From: an uncultured Collinsella sp.
GTDB lineage: Bacteria; Actinomycetota; Coriobacteriia; Coriobacteriales; Coriobacteriaceae
NCBI GenBank assembly: GCA_959028445.1
Contig: CAUFRY010000006.1
Span: forward strand, 1 to 64,000
Length of the DNA stretch: 64,000 nt
Direction of reading: 5' to 3'
The notes under the pieces were generated by a model. It was not told the origin of the DNA, made no database searches, and saw nothing but the letters and a program-made list of their open reading frames with translations. Positions 1 to 7,760 of this stretch are shown here, one piece after another. Position numbers and translations under genes: made by a program. Each line of letters opens with the position of its first letter. Position 1 is the first letter of the stretch.

Positions 1-236
1 CCCCGAGAACAATTATCAGTGCAGGTAGACAGCTTGTCGATTTTCGAAAAAGCCGACTATGGTTGACCCCTGCGGCTTAAACGTAGTAGATAGGCCCTTT
101 TCGTGGCGCAGCACTACTGCACCCCAAATTGGCACCCCGAGCCCTCGTGAGTTGCCAACAAGCTGTTCGCCCAGCGCTTTATCCGCGCGGCATTTGGAAA
201 ATAGCACCACCGCAAAACCCGCGAGTAGCGCTTACT

Positions 237-280
237 TTGCTATATCTTGCTATACTTTGCTATATCTTGCTATATCTTGA
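237..280. repeat. 10-bp phased direct repeats upstream of AAA+ ATPase
   Basis: Four consecutive units close to TTGCTATATC (variants TTGCTATACT and TTGCTATATC) occur in exact 10-bp register and end 15 bp before the ATG at 296. Each unit faces the same side of the helix. They occupy the expected promoter/operator position and the TATA cores could also serve as -10 elements. The paralogous ATPase at 48269-49351 has a similar array (TGCTAAARYT units) in the same place, so I read them as operator or protein-loading sites rather than chance low-complexity sequence. Confidence 0.8.
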
Positions 281-295
281 GCAAAGGTGGCTCAC

Positions 296-1387
296 ATGCA
301 AACAAACCCTTTTAAGCCCACAGCAGGTAAAACACCTCCCACGATTATCGGCCGCGAAGATGTACTCGAAGAATTCAATGAAGGCCTCATCAACGGGCCT
401 GGTGCCCCGGGGCGCCTAATGCGCATAGCCGGCGTCCGTGGAACGGGCAAGACGGTCCTCCTTGACGAGTGCTCACGTTTGGCGCAAAGCCGTGGCTGGA
501 CGGTCATAAAAGAGGTCGCAACCGAGGGACTTTGCCAGCGCATTCTCGAACAGCTGCAGCCCAAATTCCAGGCCAAACACGCCAGATTTGAGCCCACCGT
601 AGCTGGCATATCCATCGGCAGCATAGATATTGAGCGAATCGGCCCATCGCTACGCGACGCCATGAGACAGACAATATCCAAGAATGGAAATGGCCTGCTC
701 ATCACTCTCGACGAGGTTCAAGACGCAGAGCTCGATGAGGTCCGAACGCTCTCCATTGCGATTCAGCAGGTTATCGGCGAAGACCTTGATATCGCCTTTG
801 TTTTTGCTGGGCTGCCTTCGATGATTGAAAGCATCATCAACGGAAAGACACTTACGTTTTTGCACCGTGCCCTCCCCTTTGATCTGAAGGCTGTGGCAGT
901 AACCGAAGTGTCGTACTCCCTCGAGGAAACCATTGAAGCGTCTGGCATGGAGTTGCAGCCAGGTATTGCCGGCCAACTTGCCGAGGCAACGCAAGGCTAT
1001 CCTTTCATGATCCAACTCGTTGGATACTACGCATGGCAGTTGGCAAGACGCGCACATACAGCGATTATTGGAGAAGAAGAAGCCGAGCGTGGCATTGCAA
1101 CGGCACGCGAACGCTTCTGCGCCATGGTGATTGAGCCCGCGCTGCAGCGCATTCCGCCCACGTGCATCGCTTATCTGCTGAGCATGGCGTCTTTGGGGCA
1201 GACGAGCTCGACCAGCATGGTTGCCGATGCCCTAAACAAAACGCCTCAACAGGTGAGCTCCGTCCGCAGCCGCCTGTTAAGAGAATCGATTATCGAGGCT
1301 CCTTCGTACGGCAAGGTCTCATTTGCCATCCCCTACATGCGCGACTACCTCTACGAACACAAAGCCGAACTGGAAGTTGAACTGTAG
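296..1387 (+). CDS. AAA+ ATPase with C-terminal winged-helix-like region (Orc1/Cdc6-like architecture)
   Basis: A 363-residue ATP-binding protein. Walker A is GVRGTGKT at residues 46-53, Walker B is LLITLDEVQ near 134-142, and a sensor-like FVFAGLPS follows. The last 100 residues carry a probable winged-helix DNA-binding segment ending in SFAIPYMRDYL. The family belongs to the broad archaeal-ATPase/AAA_16 group, whose biological role is poorly defined. I chose ATG 296 because AAAGG at 283-287 is correctly spaced for it; GTG 287 would overlap that site. A paralogue at 48269-49351 shares the N-terminal NPFKPTAG motif, the Walker motifs and the C-terminus. Base composition looks lower in GC than its neighbours, suggesting an accessory gene. 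Autoregulation through the upstream repeats is inference. Confidence 0.85.
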   Translation: MQTNPFKPTAGKTPPTIIGREDVLEEFNEGLINGPGAPGRLMRIAGVRGTGKTVLLDECSRLAQSRGWTVIKEVATEGLCQRILEQLQPKFQAKHARFEPTVAGISIGSIDIERIGPSLRDAMRQTISKNGNGLLITLDEVQDAELDEVRTLSIAIQQVIGEDLDIAFVFAGLPSMIESIINGKTLTFLHRALPFDLKAVAVTEVSYSLEETIEASGMELQPGIAGQLAEATQGYPFMIQLVGYYAWQLARRAHTAIIGEEEAERGIATARERFCAMVIEPALQRIPPTCIAYLLSMASLGQTSSTSMVADALNKTPQQVSSVRSRLLRESIIEAPSYGKVSFAIPYMRDYLYEHKAELEVEL

Positions 1388-1407
1388 AAACGGTAACTGC
1401 CCTGCAA

Positions 1408-1458
1408 GACGAAAACCGTTTTCATACGGATTTAAAGCAGACGTAAACGGTTTTCGTC
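1408..1458 (+). terminator. Inverted repeat after the AAA+ ATPase
   Basis: Perfect 14-bp arms (GACGAAAACCGTTT, 1408-1421 and 1445-1458) separated by 23 nt, followed by a short T-rich stretch. It begins about 20 bp after the ATPase stop and is a plausible terminator, though the loop is long. Confidence 0.45.
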
Positions 1459-1557
1459 TGTTTTACGTTCGGGAATAAGACGCAAATTGCACTTTCGTAT
1501 GGTTTTACGCCAAACGCAACACGCTTTTGTCCGGCTATGCGTCCCCAATCCAGACGA

Positions 1558-1593
1558 AAAGGGCCCCGAGCTCGTGTGAGCTCGGGGCCCTTT
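1558..1593. terminator. Strong bidirectional terminator hairpin
   Basis: A 16-bp perfect stem (AAAGGGCCCCGAGCTC, 1558-1573, with 1578-1593) and a 4-nt GTGT loop lie between the convergent ATPase and flavin-reductase genes. The stem ends in A/T runs on both strands, so it can stop transcription from both sides. Confidence 0.8.
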
Positions 1594-1740
1594 GTGCCGC
1601 ACATCTATGAGATGGAATCGATGCGCACGGGCGCTACTCCATGTAGCCACCCTGGGATGGTGGAAACCTCGTCAATGGGGCCAGGTTTACATGCGCCAAG
1701 TTGGTGCAAAGTAACCTGCCCCCACGCAACAAGGGGTTGA

Positions 1741-3690
1741 CTAGAGCTCGCAGGCAACCCTGTAGCCATCGCCGATGGCGTCGCGGATGTTGCCGCACTT
1801 GTTGGCATCGCCCAGCACGTGGGCGGCAACACCGGCTGCAGCCAGGTCGTCGGCCAACTTGGTATTGGGACGATAGCCCATGGCAAGCACCAGCGTATCG
1901 GCACCGGTGATGGTGTGGACCTCGCCGTCCTTCTCGTAACTGATGGTGTCCTCGGTAATCTCGGTCACCTTGGCCTCGGTCAGCACGTGAACGCCCTTGG
2001 AGAGCATGCGCGTGATGAGCACCGCGCGACCGGCACCGCCCTCGTTAGCGGCGAGCGTCTTGGTCATCTCGATAACAGTGACATCGCGATTGGCCGGCGA
2101 CAGGTCGTTGACCAGCGGGGCCAAGTAATCGGCCGTCTCGCAGCCGACGGTGCCGCCGCCCACGATGACAATCTTCTTGCCCGGGAAAGCCTTGCCGCCC
2201 AGCAGGTCGTCGGCCGTCATAACCTGCTTAAAGCCCTGCATGAAGGCCGGAGCGATGGGCTCGGCGCCATAAGCCAGGACGACCTCGTAGCCCGCGTAGT
2301 CACGCTGAATGTCCTCGGCAGTAAGCTCGGTACCAAAGACGCATTTCACGCCCGCCTCAGCAAGACGGCGATACTGGTACTTGATCACGCGGGTGAGTTC
2401 CTGCTTTGCCGGCGGAACAGCCGCGATGCGCATCTCGCCGCCCGGTTCGTCCTGCTTGTCCACAAGCACCACGTGGTGCCCGCGCTTGGCAGCAATGTAG
2501 GCCGCCTCCATACCTGCGGGACCAGCGCCCACGACCAGCACGTTCTTGGGCGTAGCGGCAGGCTCGTAGCCGGCCTCGTCGCGCTCCACGTCCGGATTGA
2601 CGGTGCAGGAGATGCGCTTGCCAAACATAATGCCGTTCAGGCAGCGCAGACAGCCAATGCAGGGGCGGATGTCATCGGCGTTGCCGGCAGCGGCCTTGTT
2701 GCAGAACTCGGCATCGCACAGATTGGCGCGGCCCATCATGCAGATGTCGGCGGCGCCGTCCTCGATCAGCTCCTCGGCGATCCAGGCCTCGTTGATACGT
2801 CCGACGGTGGCGACGGGAATGTTGACGTGCTTTTTGATCTCGCGCGAGCAGGCGGCGTGCGACGCCTGCTGGGTACCGGCGGCGGGAATCGCGGAGCCAC
2901 GCTTGATGGTGGTGCCGCCCGACACATGAATCATGTCGACGCCGGCCTTCTCCAGACGACGCGAGACATAAATCATATCGTTGAGGGTCAGACCGCCATC
3001 GGTGTACTCGTCACCCGAAATACGGACGTCGATGATAAAGTCCTTGCCGCAGCGCTCGCGAATCTCGGCGATGACCTCGAGCAAGAAGCGCATACGGGCG
3101 TCGAGCGAGCCGCCGTACTCATCAGTACGCTTGTTATAGAGCGGGGTCAAAAAGCCGCCGAGCATGCCGTGGGCGTGCGCCGCATGGACCTCGACGCCAT
3201 CGACGCCAGCCTTCTGCATACGCACGGCAGCGTCGCCAAACTGATGCGTGAGCTCGTGAATCTCATCGACCGTGATAGGACGCGGCGCCTCGCGGGCATA
3301 GGACGGACCCACAAAGGACGGAGCGATCAGACGCGGCGTGCCCGGAATATTAAAGGCCATGTAGGCGGGATGGAAGAGCTGCGGCATGATCTTGCAGCCG
3401 TACTCGTGCACAGCGGCGGCAAGCTTTTCCCAGCCGGGGATAAACGTGTCGTCGTAACAGCACATGTCGCCCGGCAGATAGGTATAGGTGGGCTCGACCG
3501 TCACGACCTCGGTTATGATGAGGCCCACGCCGCCCTTGGCGCGGGCACGGTAATGATCGACCAAGTCGTCGGTCACATAGCCATGATCGGCCAGGTTCGT
3601 GGACACCGGCGGCATAAAGACGCGGTTCTTGACCTCGGTCGTACCGACCTTGATCGGACTAAAGAGCATTGGATAGGCGGAGGACTCCAT
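1741..3690 (-). CDS. NADH:flavin oxidoreductase / 2,4-dienoyl-CoA (enoate) reductase family
   Basis: A 649-residue three-domain flavoenzyme. Residues 1-340 form an Old Yellow Enzyme-type FMN barrel with EVHAAHAHG (167-175) and the active-site segment LYNKRTDEYGG (184-194). Cys344, 347, 350 and 362 (CxxCxxCx11C) should bind a 4Fe-4S cluster. The rest is an FAD/NAD module with VGAGPAG near 387 and a second nucleotide motif GGGTVG. This architecture matches FadH, enoate reductase and BaiCD/BaiH enzymes, which reduce activated C=C bonds with NAD(P)H; the substrate cannot be read from sequence. GAAAGGA precedes the ATG. It lies directly downstream of the feo genes on the same strand, so co-expression with iron uptake is possible. 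Confidence 0.9.
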   Translation of the reverse strand: MESSAYPMLFSPIKVGTTEVKNRVFMPPVSTNLADHGYVTDDLVDHYRARAKGGVGLIITEVVTVEPTYTYLPGDMCCYDDTFIPGWEKLAAAVHEYGCKIMPQLFHPAYMAFNIPGTPRLIAPSFVGPSYAREAPRPITVDEIHELTHQFGDAAVRMQKAGVDGVEVHAAHAHGMLGGFLTPLYNKRTDEYGGSLDARMRFLLEVIAEIRERCGKDFIIDVRISGDEYTDGGLTLNDMIYVSRRLEKAGVDMIHVSGGTTIKRGSAIPAAGTQQASHAACSREIKKHVNIPVATVGRINEAWIAEELIEDGAADICMMGRANLCDAEFCNKAAAGNADDIRPCIGCLRCLNGIMFGKRISCTVNPDVERDEAGYEPAATPKNVLVVGAGPAGMEAAYIAAKRGHHVVLVDKQDEPGGEMRIAAVPPAKQELTRVIKYQYRRLAEAGVKCVFGTELTAEDIQRDYAGYEVVLAYGAEPIAPAFMQGFKQVMTADDLLGGKAFPGKKIVIVGGGTVGCETADYLAPLVNDLSPANRDVTVIEMTKTLAANEGGAGRAVLITRMLSKGVHVLTEAKVTEITEDTISYEKDGEVHTITGADTLVLAMGYRPNTKLADDLAAAGVAAHVLGDANKCGNIRDAIGDGYRVACEL

Positions 3691-3720
3691 GCGGGATTCC
3701 TTTCATTTGAGCCGCTAGGC

Positions 3721-3757
3721 GGCAGTTGCTGACGTACCTATCGTACCAGCAACTGCC
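3721..3757. promoter_or_regulatory. Palindrome upstream of the flavin reductase
   Basis: Arms GGCAGTTGCTG (3721-3731) and CAGCAACTGCC (3747-3757) enclose a further GTAC...GTAC pair. It sits 31 bp upstream of the reductase start with no T-run, so it looks more like an operator or leader hairpin than a terminator. Confidence 0.5.
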
Positions 3758-3792
3758 GTATCCGCAGTCAAACATGCCCAAACGCCGGTCGG

Positions 3793-3993
3793 CTAATGAA
3801 TACCGCGGCCCAAATCTTCGGCGATTTTGTCCACGCCCTTAAGTGCGGCGCACGTCTTTTTGTTGGAGCAATGCCCGGTGCAAACGCCACCCTGAGCGCA
3901 GTCGGCGCAGGTGCCCTTGCGGTAGATGCGCACGCATACCGCGACAAACGCAATACCAATAACAGCCAGTACAACAATATCGATAGGTGCCAT
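3793..3993 (-). CDS. FeoB-associated Cys-rich membrane protein
   Basis: A 66-residue protein with one N-terminal membrane helix (about residues 4-23) followed by a short cytosolic tail rich in Cys (CADCAQGGVCTGHC, then another Cys). This is the FeoB-associated cysteine-rich small membrane protein family, often encoded just after feoB. Its role is not settled; a proposed role is as an iron-handling or FeoC-like accessory at the inner face of FeoB. Its position 176 bp after the feoB stop supports the call. The feoB terminator lies in between, so it may depend on read-through or its own promoter. Confidence 0.85.
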   Translation of the reverse strand: MAPIDIVVLAVIGIAFVAVCVRIYRKGTCADCAQGGVCTGHCSNKKTCAALKGVDKIAEDLGRGIH

Positions 3994-4046
3994 AGCAAGC
4001 CTCCTCTAGTTAACCACCACTTACTTTACCCCATTCTCCACCTACC

Positions 4047-4080
4047 AAAAAGGGACAGGTTTGTTTTGGTCGGTTTTATC
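4047..4080. repeat. Dispersed GGGACAGGTTT repeat, copy 1 (half element)
   Basis: This 34-bp segment is nearly identical to 55255-55288: both read AAAAAGGGACAGGTTT, then R-rich TTTT, then GTCGGTTTTATC. At 55 kb it is the left arm of a full nested hairpin; here the right arm is absent and the feoB terminator follows. Confidence 0.7.
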
Positions 4081-4110
4081 TGCGGAAACGCCACATCTCC
4101 CCCACCAAAA

Positions 4111-4139
4111 AGCCCGAGTGTCACTGAGACACCCGGGCT
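4111..4139 (-). terminator. feoB terminator
   Basis: A 12-bp stem (AGCCCGAGTGTC with GACACCCGGGCT, one G-U pair) and a 5-nt loop are followed on the minus strand by a T-run, 30 bp after the feoB stop. Confidence 0.8.
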
Positions 4140-4168
4140 CGTGGAAAGGGGTTGATCCTTATTCGGAC

Positions 4169-6496
4169 TTAGGCGGAAACTGCAGCGGAAGCAGTGTTGG
4201 TCTCGTCCTCGTCGGTCCAAGCGTGCTTGGGCATAGGACGGAAAATCTGGAAGAGCATCGCGACCAGCAGCACGATAGCCACAACCGTCCAGAAGCCAAA
4301 CTGCCCAAGGACAAGCAGGTTATAGAACTGGTTGATGAACAGGCCGATGACCCAAGCGAAGGCGCACTCGTAGCCGATGGCAATCGCGGTCCACTTGCCG
4401 GAGTCCATCTGGTTGCGGATAGTGCCCATGGCGGCAAAGCACGGGGCGCACAGCAGGTTGAAAGCGCCAAAGGCAACGCAAGCGCCCATAGTCGGGAACA
4501 TGCCGGCAAACGCGGTCCACAGGCTCGGGTCGGTCTCGGCGGCGTCGGCAACGGACAGCAGCGAGCCGGCGGTGGCGACGACGTTCTCCTTAGCGACGAG
4601 GCCAGAGACGGTCAGCGCGGTGGCCTGCCAGGTGCTAAAGCCGAGCGGGGCGAAGATCCAAGCGACCAGGTTGCCCAGCATGGCAAGCACGGAGTAGTCC
4701 ATGAACTCCTCGGGGATGCCGTCCATCGCAGGCAGGAAACCAAAGGAACCGTTGTAGCTACCAAAGTTGGAGAGGAACCAAACCACGACGGTGGACGCGA
4801 AGATGACCGTGCCGGCCTTCTTGATAAAGGCCCAGCAGCGCTCCCACACGTGCAGCGCCCAAGAGCGGATCGCCGGGAAGTGGTAGGCAGGAAGCTCCAT
4901 AACAAACGGCGTCGGGCGACCGGCGAAGAGCTTGGTCTTCTTGAGCATGAGGCCCGAGGCGATGACGGCAAAGACGCCCAAGAAGTAGAAGAGCGGGCTG
5001 ATCCACGCGGCGGTGGTGGAAGAATCGCCGATGATGGAGCCCATGAGCAGGGCGATGATCGGCAGCTTGGCGCCACAGGGAATGAACGTGGTGGTCATGA
5101 CCGTCATGCGACGGTCCTTCTCGTTCTCGATGGTCTTGGTGGCCATGACGCCGGGGACGCCGCAGCCCGAGGACACGAGCATGGGGATAAAGGACTTACC
5201 GGACAGGCCAAAGCGGCGGAACACGCGGTCCATGATGAAGGCGACGCGGGCCATGTAGCCGCAGTCCTCCAAGAAGGACAGCATGACGAACAACAGGAAC
5301 ATCTGCGGGACGAAGCCGAAGATGGCGCCCAGGCCGCCGACGATACCGTCACAGACGAGCGAATCGACCAGGCCACCGTCCTCGGTGCCGCCCGCCACAA
5401 GGGCATCGTGCACCACGGTGGTGATACCCGGGACATAGGAGCCGTACTGTGCCGGGTCGACCGAATCGGCGTCGTCGCCCGCAGCCTCGACAGCTGCGTC
5501 GTAGGCGTCGCGACCCTGGCCGAGCACATACCAGCCGTCGGTGCCGAAGAGCTGGTCGTTGGTGAAGTCGGTCACCGTGCCGCCCAAGGTGGAAACGGCG
5601 ATGTAGTACACGCAGAACATGATGACCACAAAGATCGGCAGGCCCAGAATACGGTTGGTAACCACGCGGTCGATCTTCTCGGAGGTGCTCATCTTTGCCG
5701 GAGCCTTGGTGAGGCACTCGTCGATGATGTGGGCAATAACGCCGTAGCGCTCGCCGGTGATGATGGACTCGGCATCGTCGTCGCAGTCCTGCTCGCACCG
5801 GGCGACCAGCTCCTCCACGCGAACGGCCTTCTCCTTGGTGAGGTTGATGAGCTTGCAGGCGTCCGCGTCGCGCTCGAACAGCTTGACGGCGTAATAGCGG
5901 CGTTTGTTGGCGGGAACGCTCGCCGGAAGGTTATTCTCGATATGCGTCAGAACGTCCTCGATGGAGGAATCGAACTTGTGCTCCGGCACCTCGCCCTTGG
6001 AAGCAGCGGACTTCTTAACCTGCTCGAAGAGCTCCTTGATGCCCTTGTTCTTAAGAGCCGAGATCATCATGACCGGGCAGCCGAGCTTCTTGGAGAGCTT
6101 GTCCGTGTCAATCTTGTCGCCGTTCTTCTCGACCAAGTCGGCCATGTTAAGGGCAACGACCACGGGCAGGCCGGTCTCGATAACCTGAAGCGCCAGGTAC
6201 AGGTTGCGCTCGAGGTTGGTGGCATCGACAACCTGGACGACCACATCGGGCTCGCCGCTCATGAGGTAATCGCGCGAGCATTGCTCCTCGGGGCTGTAGG
6301 GAGAAAGCGAGTAGATGCCGGGGAGGTCCGTGATGGTAACGTTCTTGTCGCTCAGAAGCTTGGCTTCCTTTTTCTCAACCGTGACGCCGGGCCAGTTGCC
6401 AACGTAGCCGTTGGCGCCGGTAATCAGGTTGAAAAGCGTGGTCTTGCCGCAGTTGGGGTTACCCGCCAGCGCGACATGGATCTGAGAATCCGCCAT
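4169..6496 (-). CDS. feoB: Ferrous iron transport protein B
   Basis: A 775-residue membrane GTPase that imports Fe(II). The N-terminal G domain shows G1 GNPNCGKT (12-19), G3 DLPG, G4 NMAD and a G5-like SALKNKG; a helical GDI-like region follows, then a polytopic membrane domain with the paired gate motifs (SSGCGVPG and a later C-containing APCFAAMG segment). Length is typical. It follows two feoA genes on the same strand and precedes a Cys-rich partner. A DtxR/IdeR-box-like palindrome lies 75 bp upstream, consistent with iron-dependent control, which is inferred. Confidence 0.97.
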   Translation of the reverse strand: MADSQIHVALAGNPNCGKTTLFNLITGANGYVGNWPGVTVEKKEAKLLSDKNVTITDLPGIYSLSPYSPEEQCSRDYLMSGEPDVVVQVVDATNLERNLYLALQVIETGLPVVVALNMADLVEKNGDKIDTDKLSKKLGCPVMMISALKNKGIKELFEQVKKSAASKGEVPEHKFDSSIEDVLTHIENNLPASVPANKRRYYAVKLFERDADACKLINLTKEKAVRVEELVARCEQDCDDDAESIITGERYGVIAHIIDECLTKAPAKMSTSEKIDRVVTNRILGLPIFVVIMFCVYYIAVSTLGGTVTDFTNDQLFGTDGWYVLGQGRDAYDAAVEAAGDDADSVDPAQYGSYVPGITTVVHDALVAGGTEDGGLVDSLVCDGIVGGLGAIFGFVPQMFLLFVMLSFLEDCGYMARVAFIMDRVFRRFGLSGKSFIPMLVSSGCGVPGVMATKTIENEKDRRMTVMTTTFIPCGAKLPIIALLMGSIIGDSSTTAAWISPLFYFLGVFAVIASGLMLKKTKLFAGRPTPFVMELPAYHFPAIRSWALHVWERCWAFIKKAGTVIFASTVVVWFLSNFGSYNGSFGFLPAMDGIPEEFMDYSVLAMLGNLVAWIFAPLGFSTWQATALTVSGLVAKENVVATAGSLLSVADAAETDPSLWTAFAGMFPTMGACVAFGAFNLLCAPCFAAMGTIRNQMDSGKWTAIAIGYECAFAWVIGLFINQFYNLLVLGQFGFWTVVAIVLLVAMLFQIFRPMPKHAWTDEDETNTASAAVSA

Positions 6497-6570
6497 TCAA
6501 TCCTTCTTCCTTGTGCGTCCGCGCTGCTTTCTCCGCGCGGGCTGGATAATGTGCTTCAAAGTTGCTGCAT

Positions 6571-6592
6571 TAAGTTAGAAAAACCTAACTTT
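6571..6592. promoter_or_regulatory. DtxR/IdeR-box-like palindrome upstream of feoB
   Basis: Arms AAGTTAG (6572-6578) and CTAACTT (6585-6591) with a 6-nt spacer resemble the half-site pattern of DtxR-family iron regulators. It lies between feoA and feoB. Binding is inferred. Confidence 0.5.
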
Positions 6593-6619
6593 ATCTGCAG
6601 AAATATACGCCGCGAGCCC

Positions 6620-6841
6620 TTACTGGACCTCGACGACAGCCGCCTCCTCCTTGCGGATGGAAAGCTCGTAGCCGCGCACGTTGATCTCGACCGGATCACC
6701 GAGCGGTGCAACCTTCACGACCTTGAACGAAGTGCCCTTGATGAGCCCCAAGTCCATAAGGTGGCGGCGAAGCGCACCCTCACCGTGAAGCTTGACGATG
6801 GTGGAGCTCTCGCCCACCTTGACGTCACCCAACGTCTTCAT
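6620..6841 (-). CDS. feoA: Ferrous iron transport protein A, SH3-like
   Basis: A 73-residue FeoA-domain protein, a small cytosolic SH3-like fold that supports FeoB. The typical pattern is present: HLMDLGLIKG in the middle and a C-terminal VNVRGYELSIRKEEA-like strand region. It sits between a second feoA-like gene and feoB on the same strand, with AAGGGG upstream of the ATG. FeoA is thought to modulate FeoB GTPase or complex assembly. Confidence 0.93.
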   Translation of the reverse strand: MKTLGDVKVGESSTIVKLHGEGALRRHLMDLGLIKGTSFKVVKVAPLGDPVEINVRGYELSIRKEEAAVVEVQ

Positions 6842-6879
6842 CCTCTTGTCCCCCTTTCGGTTTTTTGAAATGCAGCAGA

Positions 6880-7122
6880 CTAACCGACGGTCATGATGTG
6901 CATGGCCACCTTGGAATCGATGCCAAAGCGCGCGCCCAGCACCGTGACGATGATATTGGCGCCACTCGAGCTCACCACGTGGATTTCGTTGCCCTCGACA
7001 AAGCCGAGGTCCTTGAGGTGATGTTTCATGTCCTCATTGCCCTTTACACGAGACACGCGCACGGTTTCGCCCGCTTTTACCATCGAAAGCGGCATGGCCG
7101 GCATCTGCGGTCCGCAAGACAT
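6880..7122 (-). CDS. Second FeoA-domain protein
   Basis: An 80-residue FeoA-domain protein with a short N-terminal Cys-containing extension (MSCGPQMPAMP) before the SH3-like core; HLKDLGFVEGNEI matches the FeoA signature. Two FeoA-type proteins upstream of FeoB are common in anaerobic Gram-positives and Actinobacteria. GGAG precedes the start. It is the first gene of the feo run and follows a large palindrome that is the best candidate for the operator of the cluster. Confidence 0.9.
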   Translation of the reverse strand: MSCGPQMPAMPLSMVKAGETVRVSRVKGNEDMKHHLKDLGFVEGNEIHVVSSSGANIIVTVLGARFGIDSKVAMHIMTVG

Positions 7123-7164
7123 GAGTTGCTCCTAACGTCAGTTCGTCCTCAACATCGACGTGAT

Positions 7165-7218
7165 AAAAGTTAACCACGTCTATGTTCGCTTTAGTAAACT
7201 AGCACGTGGTTAACTTTT
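7165..7218. promoter_or_regulatory. Long dyad in the feo promoter region
   Basis: Perfect 15-bp arms AAAAGTTAACCACGT (7165-7179) and ACGTGGTTAACTTTT (7204-7218) flank 24 bp of AT-richer sequence about 40 bp upstream of the first feo gene. The AGTTAA core resembles the arms of the palindrome before feoB. Likely the operator of an iron-responsive regulator; the factor is unknown. Confidence 0.55.
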
Positions 7219-7270
7219 TGGAAAGGGTCTCTATTCAGTTTTCGAAAAAGTTTCCTATACGAAACAAAAA

Positions 7271-7301
7271 GGCGCGGCAAAGAGCTGTCCTTTGCCGCGC
7301 C
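7271..7301 (-). terminator. Terminator after the HPr-like gene
   Basis: A 12-bp stem (GGCGCGGCAAAG with CTTTGCCGCGCC) and a 7-nt loop are followed on the minus strand by TTTTTGTTTC, 10 bp after the HPr stop. Confidence 0.88.
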
Positions 7302-7310
7302 CCGTCATGC

Positions 7311-7559
7311 TTAGAGCGAGAGGTTTCTGATCGACGTAACGCAGGAAGCCTCGTCTACGCCCGAAACGCGGAAGATGATATCCTCGCCACACTCGCCGTA
7401 GAGAGCCATGAGGCCCATAACGTCGCGACCGTCGGTATGGCGGTCGCCGATGCTGACTGACACGTCGCTACGATGCTTGGCGATAATGTCATAGAGCAGC
7501 GCAACCGGGCGGGCATGCAATCCCAACGGATCTTTAATCGTCTTTGTAAACTCGACCAT
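7311..7559 (-). CDS. HPr-family phosphocarrier with Asp at position 46
   Basis: An 82-residue HPr-fold protein. The phospho-accepting His is at position 15 in LGLHARP, as in PTS HPr. At the usual regulatory Ser46 site the protein has Asp (GRDVMGLMAL, Asp46), a substitution equivalent to the classical phosphomimetic S46D mutant. It could act in PTS phosphotransfer but should not be a target of HPr kinase at this site; a regulatory paralogue is an alternative. ATG 7559 is chosen because GGGAGGGG precedes it; an upstream in-frame start lacks a ribosome site. It is a single gene with its own terminator. Confidence 0.88.
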   Translation of the reverse strand: MVEFTKTIKDPLGLHARPVALLYDIIAKHRSDVSVSIGDRHTDGRDVMGLMALYGECGEDIIFRVSGVDEASCVTSIRNLSL

Positions 7560-7685
7560 GTCCCCTCCCGCGGCATCGCACATTCGGCCGGCAAAACCCA
7601 GCCATGTGGTAGCTATTGTACCGTTAGATGCTTATCGAGGGCCCCTCCGAATACCCCGTGGGCAAAACCATGCCCCAAAACACAA

Positions 7686-7713
7686 AAGGAGGGGCCTCGT
7701 AAGGCCCCTCCTT
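7686..7713 (-). terminator. Terminator after the amino-acid permease
   Basis: A 12-bp stem AAGGAGGGGCCT / AGGCCCCTCCTT with a 4-nt loop, followed on the minus strand by TTTGTGTTTT. Confidence 0.85.
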
Positions 7714-7760
7714 AGGAAAGGGAATCGATTTATTCCACAGCCGTAGATTAATCCTAGCCG

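Noticed and set aside
16..210. A minus-strand open frame of 64 codons divergent from the first AAA+ ATPase
   Set aside because: It starts with tandem GTG codons without a ribosome site and resembles no family I know; a decayed gene end is possible but not supported.
237..280. Phased repeats as a CRISPR array or plasmid origin
   Set aside because: Units are contiguous without spacers, so not CRISPR. No Rep protein or DnaA-box cluster is present to support an origin.
1819..3732. A 637-codon open frame antisense to the flavin reductase
   Set aside because: Same codon-bias shadow; the real gene on the other strand has all domain motifs and a ribosome site.
4061..6868. A 935-codon open frame antisense to feoB and feoA
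   Set aside because: Long antisense frames are expected in GC-rich genes with strong third-position bias; the product is low-complexity and charged and has no ribosome site.
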